This document shows, one piece after another, positions 1 through 12,100 of a stretch of DNA of 64,000 nucleotides. The stretch lies in contig NW_024532763.1 in NCBI RefSeq assembly GCF_016097555.1, positions 1 through 64,000 of the forward strand. Direction: 5' to 3'. How positions within the stretch are numbered: the stretch's first letter is position 1; every line of letters begins with the position of its first letter. This stretch comes from Gigantopelta aegis (Eukaryota; Mollusca; Gastropoda; Neomphalida; Peltospiridae). The translations under genes were made by a program, and so were the position numbers. The notes under the pieces were generated by a model. That model saw nothing but the letters and a program-made list of their open reading frames with translations, did no database searches and was not told where the DNA came from.

Positions 1-600
1 TGGACCAAAGTATTGTATTCTTGATATGATGAATGAAACTAAAATTATCAATTATTTCAAATTTTCCTAGAACAAAACCTTCCTAAATATGTAAATGCTC
101 TTGTTACTATTTTTAGTAAAAGCATAGTATATGGGGATATCCTATTAATGTATTTTAAATTGTGATCAAGCTATTTGCATGGCCTTGCATCTATTTGTTT
201 ATTTTGTCAAAGTACTTTCATTGGCGTTGGGGGGGAAAGGGGCCCAAATTGTGCCCTTCTGTCCGTTGGTTTCTTACCAGTCTTAACATCTTTAGTCTCC
301 ATTTAATGCTAAATGTATGCTGCTTATTTTGCACATTTGCTTCATTGTACTACCTAGATTTTAGATTTCTTAAAAAATATAAAATTTTAAAGGTAAATTA
401 ATTTCTAAACTTTTTTTTTTAATTTAAAGACCTAAAAATTATTATTAAATTCTATTCAAACTACATGTTAAAACTGAAGATCAAAACTATCATGTTCAAA
501 ATGTTTTGGGTTATGTTGAAAAGGTAGCAAAGTGGACCAATATTGGTAACATGTCGGAAATAGACCACCAGAGGTCCACGCTATCTCTTTCCATCATTTT
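1..600. other. no gene recognised
   Basis: AT-rich sequence with short accidental open frames only. No domain, RNA gene or repeat family was recognised here. It may be intron or 3' flank of the candidate minus-strand gene that follows. Confidence 0.4.
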
Positions 601-619
601 CTACCCCTAAACCACCATC

Positions 620-2440
620 AATAATTATACCTAAGGGACTTCCTGACATTTCACCTTACGAACAGGTAAAAAGGCTTTAATCGGAAAAGAATGGGGGTTA
701 GAGGCCTTCATTACGACAACAAATAAATTAAAGGTTAGAAATAAAACCACTGGAGTAACAAAGCCATTAGTTTCCCAATTTTTCTTCCCAAAAAAGAAAC
801 CCTTCAAAACCTTGTGGGCAAATCCTTTCTTATAGAGGTAACGCCCTTGGCAGTAGGTCAAAATAATTTGTTCGGTAATTTTATCAAAAAAATGGGAATG
901 TCACAAGGTAAATTGCCCGAAGATTTTTTTAGAAATTAAAGATTATTGCCACTTCATTCATGTTTCCTCCACCTTTAAAAAACAAACCTGCCTTTTGGAC
1001 CCACTTTTGGTTGAGAAGTCCATATGTCCCATAGGTTCATACTAATGGACATTGTTGTGGTCAGGTACCGGTGGCGACCTTTATTTTGAAAAGCAATAAT
1101 GTTATTTCGTGGTTATCAGTTGTAATTAAGTTTAAAAGTATGTACTTGTGTCAGTGGGAGATGTTGTGCATATGTTTTTAATGCATTTTCCAGATACATG
1201 CACTGTTCTTTCAAAGAAGCGGTACCTGCTGAGTATATTTCCACTAGTATCCTTTGATCCGTACTGTCATCTAAACATTTTTCCATATCCTGGATTATTG
1301 CAGACCTCAGTGATGGGAATTCGCTTAATGTGCACAGGATATGGATTTTTTATATTTTTGAGGTATAATGCCAAAAATTTTTTATCATTCTTGACTTACT
1401 GTTGATCCGACTGTAATTCTCCTGTAAAGTTTCCCAAGTTAGTCTCTCAATTGAGAATTTCTATTTAAGCGTCGAAGATCTAACTAGCTACACCACCCTG
1501 GAACATTCCACGTTTCAAAGACCAAAGAAGCTTTATCCTAAGCCAAAACATTATTTACACATCACAGCTCTGTTCAAGTAATTACCTTTCTCACCTTGCA
1601 AAGTCAAAGAGATCCACGTGTGATGACGCTGAAACGCTCATATATTGTCCTCCCCAATTTAGCTTTCAACAATAATATGCTACACAAATTAGAAAATAGA
1701 TTAATTATGAAATTTTATTAAAGGTACCGTCCATACCGTTCCCCACTTGTCCACAAAATTATAGTAATCTCTTGGAATCCCATTTTTAGGCAATTCTTTG
1801 AAGGCCATCACAGAAGCGTTTTGATACTCCCAAACTTGTCTTTTTTTCTTATAAATTCCTGTCATGTACTGTACCAAAAGTGAGATGACACTTTACATCC
1901 TTGTCAAGGAATCTTTCTTGTTTTTTTGTGTCTGTTCTTTGATATGTTGATACTCTATAACACAATTATATTATTTTATTATTTTATATATGAAAAGATA
2001 TTATTACTGACCACGACTCCAACGGAAAGCGAATTTTACAAGTCCAAATTCTGTAATTAATTAAAGAAAATTCCAATTAAATTGTTTTCAAAACTAACTT
2101 GCATCAACATCACAGATCTCAACAGTTTTGCTTGATAAATTGATGGTCCAGCAAAATATTGTGCTGTTTCTTTACAATGCAATGGTAGAGATATCATTTT
2201 CACTTGGTCGGGGACACATCTATCTTTCCCTTGTATCTTTTTTGACTTGCCTTCATCAAAGTCTAGTTGAAGTATGTTGCGAAAAAGTCAGTCAGGGATC
2301 AAACCCATTATCTCCTCCATCAGGTTACCATGAAGGAGCTTGTAACCCATTCCAACAAATACAGGTTGTTTATACAATTTTGCACTTGTTGTTGAAGCAG
2401 TTAATAATAGTCCCAATGGCCACTGCCATAGTAAAGGTAT
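620..2440 (-). CDS. unrecognised multi-exon gene, possible PH domain (partial)
   Basis: Several minus-strand stretches read like exons. One at about 2440-2105 begins after a tract ending in ag and reads WPLGLLLTASTTSAKLYKQP, then VFVGMGYKLLHGNLMEEIMG. A cleaner one at about 1860-1730 has ag and gtatgg borders, 45 open codons and motifs KKKRQVWEYQNASVMAFKEL and DYYNFVDKWG. A third at about 880-635 contains YLYKKG, FGKKNW and PIKAFLPVRKV, which resembles the first strands of a PH domain of the RASA2/RASA3 type. The links between these pieces are inference and the family is not identified. Frame breaks are frequent, as elsewhere in the window. Both ends are uncertain. Confidence 0.3.
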
Positions 2441-2563
2441 GACACAGAGTAATGCTTCATGAGATGAGATGATAGCAGGACTAGATGAGAGATCTGTTTC
2501 CCTGTGAGTGTGTACACCGCTATTTATTGTGAATTGAATGCCATGAGTTCTAAAAATAGGACG

Positions 2564-3240
2564 ATGCTATTAATAGAATATAATAACCTTTTAGGTAATA
2601 ATGAAGACAAGAAAATGAAACAAAGTACAGTATCAAATATTATAATTTGTTATGCCACTTTTAATTTAATTTCTATGGACTTTACCTTATATTTCAAATG
2701 ATATAATTGAAAGTAGGTGTTTAAAGTTAATACACAATGCATTACAAAATATAACTAATGATTACTTATATTATAATAACACAGAATATTATAGGGTATA
2801 CAATAATAATATTATAACAAAATATGATATAATTATATTATAAGTTACTAGTGTTGACTTTATGAAAAAAGACTTCATTGGTCATTGTTTTCTGTTTGTT
2901 AGAGCCAGCTAAACAAATAAAGAATTCTGATAAAGATATTGATGGTATCAAGATAGATACCACTAGGACATATTTATTGGTACATAATATGATTGTTCTC
3001 TGCATGATGAATAATCTTCTGTGTATCATATAGTAGTCATAGCCTCCAAAGAGAACTAAACCTCCATACAGTATATAGTATGTAATCCTGAAATAATGCA
3101 GTACCAGGAGCTGGCAAAAAGACCACCTAAAGGAGGACAGGTACAAAATGAAGGACAATAACATATAGATATGTGTACAGGATAACATAATTATTGCCTA
3201 CTCTAATTACCAATGGAGCCCACAAAGACCACACCCAGTC
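2564..3240 (-). pseudogene. partial duplicate of the GHITM 3' end
   Basis: This block matches 4187-4881 at roughly 90 percent by eye, including intron and 3' flank, and lies in the same orientation. On the minus strand it still encodes the motif YGGLVLFGGY and the C-terminal LAGSNKQK. It begins inside the exon that encodes GLGVVFVAS, so it lacks the first two thirds of the gene and cannot make a whole GHITM on its own. A shorter third copy of the intron/exon border follows at about 3250-3290 (cctaaaggaggacaggtac). It could serve as alternative last exons if transcripts read through the true gene end; otherwise it is a dead partial copy. Confidence 0.75.
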
Positions 3241-3290
3241 GCTACAAATGAACCTAAAGGAGGACAGGTACAAAAATGAAAGGACAAGTA

Positions 3291-4186
3291 ATACACAGAT
3301 TTATGTAAATCAAAGATAAAATTAATTATCAAACTCAATCTACTTTAAAAGCTTCTATTTTGATGAAAGCAACCACTTGATGAGATTTAAGTACAAAATA
3401 TGTATGTTTATTTGCAGCAAATCAATAATATTTACACTTTAGTATATATCAGCTGGTAATTTCTAAGGTTTGATGTTTGTTATTGAAAGTGTTTGAAAAA
3501 TTTGCACCACAACGGTTTTCTGAAATCATATATTCCAAGTGTTTACAGTTTGATAAGGTATGGACGTCCCCAAAAAGTATAATTTTTAATTTAATATATT
3601 CCTTATTGGGTGACATAGGATTGAATTAACAATGGTTCCTTTTAACACCTCTTGGATCTTCCTTTATAACTCACTAACAACACCCTTGAATAACTTCTGT
3701 TAGTGAATTTTGTTGGTATGTATTTAATATGCAAACATACAGCAAATATTTGAGTTGTTTACACGCAGAGACACTGTTCTAGAGTCATTACAGTAAAAAC
3801 AAAATGGCAAAATCTTAGTACATGTCATTTGGTCCTTCTATTCTGTTTCATATCTCTTTAGATGTTGACTACAGACATTATATGGGTTGTATGGTTGTAT
3901 TTCATTAATGATCATTTCTATCACATCAAACAAATTGATTTGTCAGTGGGCACTTAACTTCTTTCATCATAATTAAATCCCAAAATATGATATAGTCTAT
4001 ATGATGTGAAGCTATCCAGTATTAGAATTAATTACATCAATCAAGTCTATTTTCTCTAGACTCTAACCCATCTTAAATATAGTAATATACAATTATATAT
4101 TACTGTTTTTAGTGGAGAAAGCCAAGAATAATCATTATTGTTGATTGCTGACAAAAGTTATCATGTGACATGACCTTACTAATAAC
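3291..4186. other. spacer between the two GHITM copies
   Basis: AT-rich sequence with no supported gene, RNA or repeat. It separates the partial and complete GHITM 3' ends. Confidence 0.5.
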
Positions 4187-4527
4187 TATTGCTATTAATA
4201 CAATATAACTTTTGAGGTAATAATGAAGACAACAAAATGGAACAAAGTGCCAAATATTCATAATTTATTATGCTTCTTTTAATTTTAATTTACATTAACT
4301 TTACCCTTACATTTCAGATGACATAATTGAAGCAGGTGTTGGAGTAATACACAATGACATTAAAAATATAACAAATGATTCCTTATATTATAATAACACA
4401 GATATTATTATAAGGATATACAAAATAATATATTACAACAAAAACTGATATAATTATCATCATAAGTTACTGAGTAATTAATAATTATAGGAATGTGTTC
4501 AATTATATGAAAAAAGACTTTGTTTGG

Positions 4528-5996
4528 TCATCGTTTTCTGTTATTAGAGCCAGCTAACAAATAAAGATTCTGATAAAGATATTGATGGTATCAGATAGAT
4601 ACCAATAGACATATTGATTGGATCCTAATATGGCATGTTCTCTGCATGATGAATAATCTTCTGTGTATCATATAGAAATAGCCACCCAAGAGAACTAAAC
4701 CTCCATACATGTATATAGTATGTAATCCTGAAAATAATGCAGTACCAGGAGCTGCAAAAATACCACCTAAAGGAGGACAGGTACAAAATGAAGGACATAT
4801 AACATATAGATACATGTACAGACTAACATAATTACTGCCTACTCTACTTACCGATGGAGGCCACAAAGACCACACCCAGTCCTAATGATAGGGTCCACTC
4901 ATATAGAGGTACTTTTGACGGGTGCACATGCTGCTGTGAGACTAAGTCCTCCTACTACACCTGCTGTGTAGAGTGCAGCACGAGCTACAAGCCGAACCTA
5001 GTGAATAGATAGATTGATAAATGCATCAAGGGACATATAAAAATGAGTGGGATTGGTTGACTGATAATTGAAGGGGTACCTGCCATGACCGAGCAACTGG
5101 AGCGAGGTAGCCCCCATAATAGATGAGAATAAGGTAAATGCTCCTAACTTTGCTGGCAATGATTCTTGTGTGTATGGGATGGCATAACAAAGCATAGCAC
5201 TGGAGCCAACTAGTACTGACCAAGAAAGTCACACTAGACTATAAGTATAGAAAGACAAAAGTAATATAATGTCACACAATAAAAAAAGGTTCAAGATATG
5301 AGCAAATAATATGGACATTATATATTATCACATAGTACTCACTAGAATTGGTCTAGTGATCATAAACCTCATCACAGACTGAGTCAGTCTTGACACACCA
5401 TAGGCAGCCAATGCTGTTACTCCAAGACCAGAGGCAAAGTATGTATAAGTCTTGTTAATACGTTGACGTATCTCTGTTGGCCAAAATCTATGAGAAGAGT
5501 GAGTGATTATAGAGGAGATAGGAACTTACTTAGCTCTGTTCAATAGCCACCTGTGTCATTGGATAAACCTAGCCCGTAGTAACAGAGACTACGATTGCAA
5601 TAGAGAACCACCAGATCTAGAATGCTCGACCAACACGATCACCTACATGTATGAATGGAGAGTAAATGTATTATACATGTAACTAATGATGTTTTATCCC
5701 GTTATTCAACTAATTCTCCATTTATCCACCTACCTACCCATCCATCTTACTTGTCCATCAATCTTTCTATGTTATTCCCAAATCTATTTTATTACCAGTC
5801 CATGTTCCAGGTCTAGTCACTCCCTTAGTATCAGCTACTGTACTCTCCCAAGTTTCCACTCTCGATGATTAGAATATTTCTTCCCTGTAGTCGTACCCCC
5901 CTGAATGTATTACTAGAGCTTGTAAATCCTCTCCGTACTGATATCAGCCTTATCGATGGATTATATACAAAAGGAATACGTTCCCAATGATGCCAT
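4528..5996 (-). CDS. GHITM: growth hormone-inducible transmembrane protein (mitochondrial TMBIM family)
   Basis: GHITM (MICS1/TMBIM5) is a multi-pass inner mitochondrial membrane protein of the Bax-inhibitor-1 family, tied to cristae structure and cation/proton exchange. About seven exons match the human protein in order: LGLSND (about 5545), WPTEIRQRI and GLGVTALAAYGVSR (5490-5345), IPYTQESLPAKLGAF and SIMGATS (5190-5095), RAALYTAGVVGGLS (4985-4925), GLGVVFVASIG (about 4860), then APGTALFSGLHTIYMYGGL and LYDTQKIIHHAEN (4760-4640), ending SNNRKR and a stop at 4530-4528. The chosen start (ATG 5996-5994) opens a short first exon, and the N-terminal region is the least certain part. At least three one-base frame changes are needed. 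The start lies 109 bases from the IQCA1 start on the other strand. Confidence 0.9.
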
Positions 5997-6105
5997 TATA
6001 ACCAGGTCTTCTTTAATATAGACAAGATGGCTGACGCAAGGTCAATGTAAGATCACGTGGAGCTACTTGTTGTGCTATAGCAACAAATCACACATGCAAG
6101 ACAAG
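5997..6105. promoter_or_regulatory. short bidirectional promoter region GHITM / IQCA1
   Basis: The two predicted start codons face away from each other across 109 bases, so both promoters must overlap here. No TATA box is obvious. Role inferred from layout only. Confidence 0.4.
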
Positions 6106-9100
6106 ATGTCTCACAAGTAAGTCAGTCATTTGCAAGATCTTTGTAAGTATATTATGTTCTCAGCTATTACAATCATCAATGGCTGAGTGCTCAACATGAG
6201 TTAGAAGACTTGTTAGCAATAGAAAAACCCAAAGATCCAGTCAAACCAGGAGAAGGTACTAGTTGTACTGGGGAATTAGATGTACATCTCTATATTTGTT
6301 AATGCAGGATAAAGTGACAGCATTTCAGAAATGGGGCACTATGTATATCAGATAGATTCAATCTTAGAAAACTAGAAGAGTCCTATGATCAGGTAAATAA
6401 TTTTAATAGAATTAATGATAGAATAGGGTTTATTAATGGTCTAGTAATAAGTTCAATGTGTATATTAAATGATTGGGTATGACTCATATAATACACAACA
6501 AAAATTGTACTTTAAGCTTATACCTATAGTCATTGTGATTTTTAAATAACTGCATATTATTTAATATAATTAATATTCATATTGATGCTAGTTTCCATTT
6601 CACTCACTCTAGATCACACATCCTCAAAAACGTCGTCTTATTCGTAATTACTTGATTGTACATTGGGAGTACGTAATAACACATTTGACCCCACACATAA
6701 TGTTGAAATAATTATTATGAGATCCTTTATTTTTTTTAGAACTCTTGAATTGAAGCAAGAGATGCCCTTGAACTTGGAGTTATTGGAGTATCATTATTTT
6801 GATGATATTCTACTGATATGAAATTAAACTCCTGTAATGACAACCCCTTGTATATTAACACCATATTCATATTCTGATCCATTAATACTGTACATTAGCA
6901 ATGTCATATTCTGTCCCATTAATACTGTACATTAGCAATGTCATATTCTCGGACCCATTAATACTGTACATTAGCAAATGTCATATTCTGACCCATTAAT
7001 ACTGTACATTAGCAATGTCAATTTCGGAGCCAACCATTAATACTGTACATTAGCAATGTCATATTCTGTCCCATTAATACGGTAACATTAGCAATGTCAT
7101 ATTCTGTCCCATAATACTGTACATTAGCAATGTCCATATTCTGACCCATTAATACTGTACATTAGCCAATGTCCTATTCTGACCCATTATACTGTCACAT
7201 TAGCAATGTCATATTCTGACCATTAATACTTGTACATTAGCAATGTCCATATTCTGACCCATTAATACTGTACATTAGCAATGTCATATTCTGACCATTA
7301 ATACTGTACATTAGCAATGTCATATTCTGACCAATTAATACTGTACATTAGCAATGTCATATTCTGACCCCTAATACTGTACATTAGCAATGTCATATTC
7401 TGACCCATTAATACTGTACATTAGCATTACAATGTCATATTCTGACCCATAATACTGTACATTAGCAATGTTCATATTCTGAACTAATAATACATTTTAT
7501 ATATATATCTCTATACAGGGCTGATATAGAAATTCCTATCCCTCGTTACTTTATTGCTGAAAATGCCAAAGTCCTAAAGAAAAGAGATAAATGTTTGGGT
7601 ACTATTTTAGCACGGCTTGGTCCTCTAGACTCAGAGGTATATATATATAGAGAGAGAGAGAAAGATTGCTCTGTGTTTTCCTTAGACTAAAGATGAATCT
7701 GACATGACAACTGAGGATGCTGTTCGACTCATACAAGTAATATACAACAATCCAATGTCATATTTTACAAGATGCAATTTATATATGTATAGATCCATGA
7801 AAGAGCTAGACAAGGCAGGCTAAGAGCCAAATTCATGAAGGATATTCGGTGAGATAATTTACTGAAGATATTGACCAGTTATTACATTGTATTAGAACTC
7901 CGAGAAGAGAGAGAGAGACAAGCACAATTGAGAGGTCCCCAAACATTAACAGAGATAAAGCTGCTACAAGAGTACAAAAAGTTAGTCCATTCATTCACCA
8001 ACTCAATCTCTCTATCCATTCATCATCTCGTCTCAGGTATGGAGAGGTTTTTATCAGAGGAAAAACAAGTTGCTGAAATGAGAGCTCAAGAGAACTAGTC
8101 TTTCTAGGAATGGTCAGACTTAATTACATGTTAATATAAATATAGTGTTATTAAAATTATTTAATAGGTACACTACTCCTCAACCTACCTCATTAAAGCA
8201 CTCTGTTGTTGGACAATCCAAAAAGACAGAGGTACACATTTCTACATATTGTACATATAATAATGCACTTTCTTCTTGTAGGAGAAACGTCGACTCACTC
8301 AAGAACAGTATGAAAAAAAGATTACAAAGAGGTTAATATCAACTTTTAATGATCAATATCATTATATCTCTATCTCTGTCTATCTTGTGTTGAAAACAGG
8401 CCCTTGTTACTATCAAGGATAGACTTCATGAAACTGAAGGTCCTATATGAAAGAACAAATGCAGATCAAATAAAGACAGTGGTTTATTGAAGTGAGGGGA
8501 GTGGCATGTTATTATGTCTCTCTTTAATACAAAACTTGTAGAGATATGCCACTGGAAAGTTTCCAGACTATCCTGATGAGGATGCAGGAGGCTCAATGGC
8601 CATTTTTAAGAAAAAGAGAAGACCAGAGGTAAAGTGTCAAAAAAAGATAAACCTTTTATTATTATAGTTTGTAGGAATCACAAGATGATGAGAAGGTAAC
8701 GCCAATAATGTATCTTATTTTCCATTCATTTTTTCTATCATGGAATACTGTGGAATGGTATTCTTAAATATATCTAAACTAGACATTAGTGTGGACTATG
8801 TTTTTATAACCTATATCTATTATACCTGCTTGTTAGCATTCACTATTAATAATTATCTATAATCATATTGAATTTAGATAACTAAAATTATATAAAGAAG
8901 GAATTTAGATATGAATTATAATTATGATTAAATATGTTTAATTAGATAATTATTTATCAGATGTAAATATGATAAATAAATAAATTATTTAATTAAATAA
9001 ATTAACTTTATTTGATTAAAAATACATACCAATTGTGTTGGAATACAAAAAGACATATAGTTACTTCCATATAGAGGGTATGCTCCTCTATAAAGATGTT

Positions 9101-12100
9101 TAATTCAATAGTACATTTATAAATTAATATATAGTTGTATAGAGGACTTCAGGAAGTATCCCAATATTTAAAATGTAAATCAGAATGTTCTTCATTTCAT
9201 GTAATTGTGAGATATAGTTATCATGAATATAGTCTACTAGGGAGAGGAAGATACTACAGTAGTTATCATGATATTATATACTAGGGAGGAGATATCTACA
9301 TGTAGTTATCATGATATAGTTATACTAGGGAGGAGATATCTACTGTAGTTATCATGATATTTATACTAGGGAGGAGATATCTAACATGTAGTTATCATGA
9401 TATTGTATACTAGGGAGGAGATATCATGTAGTTATTTTTTCATTTTATTTATCTAGGGAGGGAGATATCTACATGTAGTTATCAGGATATTGTATAGGGA
9501 GGAGATATCTACATGTAGTTTTATCATGATATTGTATACTAGGGAGGCAAAGTAAAAAAAGGAAAAAAGGGAAAAAAAAAGGCACAGACCAAAGGGAAGA
9601 CAAAGGAAAAAAAGGAAAGAAGGGGAAAAAAAGGCAAAGGAGATGAGGTAAGTAATGACCTCCATTTCAATCCTCAGTGTATAAGTCCTACAAAGTTAGA
9701 TTTATAGTAATTACTTTTCAGTATCCCAAATATATATAGTGTTATAGTAGCTCTGTTATATTGATAGTACATTAGTTTGAGCTCTGTCTATGACTAATGT
9801 TAAATATAATGGTTTGACTTCTGTCTATGAATTCTCTGAGAAAGTGATTTTTAAAACACTAAGTCACTACAGATAAATGTTCATATTGAAATTAATTATA
9901 ACTAAATACAATTAACACTAAAGATCAACTGAATTCAAAACAGCTTAACACAATTTCGTCAATGATTTAAACTATACAAGCTATTTATTAAGTTTGTTGA
10001 GTGTGCTCTGTAACTCCTTCAACAGATCATGATTATTAGCAATCATATTAGTATCAAATTTGGACATTTCTTTCATTTTGTGAGCATCATGAAGAGAGCT
10101 TTCCTTAGAGAACTCAGGGCCTTCAAGTTCTTTATCTCTTCTTCAACGTAGCCTTCAGGGAAGATCACAGGTGGTAGAACTAGGAGAGGAACCAGTCTTC
10201 ATCTTGATTGTCATTGTCTAGTTCTTCCACAAGTGATTGTCATTGCTAACTCGATTGTCCTGATTGTTTGTTTTGATAAGGTTATCAACGATATTTGTCC
10301 ATTTCATTGTCAGCATTATTATTCTCAAATTGGTTTCTTCACGAAATTGATTGCATTCTCCGGCCCAGTTTTACATTTCTTGAGACTGCTGTAAATACGC
10401 GAGCTGGTGATCGATAAAGAGAATCAGAGAAAACTTGCCACCGATAGCGAGAGTGTGGGTGAGGACCTGTCTTGTGGTAACTTATCATTAGCTATAGCTC
10501 TACAGTAAAAATGTTTTCGAAGTTTAATGGGTATACATCTATCACGTTCTTTAATGACTTAGATGGACACCGAATTTTTTGAACACAACCTGGTTGATTT
10601 TTGTACACTGTGATAGAGTTGGCATGTCTGATCCACTAGCTTGATATAATGCTATTACTCTCATTTTAGTTCTGTCCTCTAAAGCAACACGGAGATAACA
10701 AATAGGCTCTTTCCATTTATTTAAGTTGACTCTATTTAAGTTACCACAGTTCACTCTGATTGGTTGTTAAGGAAAACATCTGGCTGAATTCTTTTAATGG
10801 CAGTGTTGTCACAGATGACACGAGAAAGCATCTGCTTCATTTATTTCGTCTACGTTGTGGCAGGTGTAAATACTCCTGGTCTCTCATAATAGAATCGATA
10901 CCATTACGGGTATTAGCAAATGTAAGTCCAAAAATGCAAGAAGAAAATGTGGGGCCTATTAGAGAATTTGGAAGTCGTTCTCTGATATACCACCCACCCA
11001 AAGATCAACGTTATCAATCACACCATATGCTTGTAGAAACGGATAAATGTGGATGCTATTTTTGAATGTCACCATCGGCAAATTAGGAAATTTACGGTTG
11101 ACAAAAAATTTCTCCAAAACGACATAAGGAGCCATACCATGATCACGTTGACGTTGAATGTTTAGTGACGCTAAGTCCATACCAGAAGTGCGTTTTGGAG
11201 TCCCTGGAATAGTTGTGTTGTTAAGACACTATTCACAAACTCATCCATTCTTAGAGAGCTTTGTGTATAAGACCAAGAAAGATGGAGCAAAGGTTGGTCT
11301 CTAAGAAAAGCAGTCAGGTTGAAAAAAGCTGCACGAAGATTTATGGCATTATTAACACCATTTTCATACCTGTCGTCGGAAACGAGGGGAAGGAGAGAAC
11401 AGGTCTGACAAACTATGACCATAGCGATAGGCTGCTGTAGCTAGCAAAGGAAATTAGGAACACTAGCATCAATAGTAAAGCTGTACCCTATAAGACTGAA
11501 CAAGCCTGTCAAAGTTTAGCTTGACCCATAAAACTATGGGTAGATAATCGTGTAGGTAATTTTTTGTAGATAGCTCCGACCAACTTTACGAGCCTCTTGA
11601 TAAGTTCGCTCATCACTCCAGTGTTGTTTAATTTCTTGAATTTTTAGCGATCCCTGTTATGTTCTCGTACCCACAGTGTATGCATGGAAGTGAGGGCAAT
11701 TTGCTCATTAACACGTATGTCTCCTGCGAAAAAAAGATCTTCATCTGACTCCTCGTCTTTTGCTAGGCAAATGTGCTTCACCAACTTTTTAGGAGGCCAT
11801 TTTTGAATGTTCTCAATGAATTTGCAATTTTTAAATTGGAGCCATAAATTTGTGATCCATCAATATAGGAAGTTCAAGTCAGTGACTTGATCACGGCAGT
11901 GTGAGAACCGTGTTTTAGACATGTGCATGCAGGAATAGAGTCTGAATGAGAGACACTCCCCATCTTTTGTTGATCCTCGTCCTCCACTGAAATTAGGATC
12001 ATTTTCAGGAATACGAATTGGTTCACAATTATCAGTGATTTCACACGATTCAACATTCCACTTCCATTTCTGGTGCTAAATCCATGTCGTGGTCTAAAAA

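Noticed and set aside
6875-7490. CRISPR-like array
   Set aside because: Units are direct tandem copies with no unique spacers, lying in a eukaryotic intron.
9453-9665. 70-codon minus-strand hydrophobic frame
   Set aside because: Reverse complement of the lysine-codon-rich IQCA1 linker, which reads as phenylalanine/leucine on the other strand.
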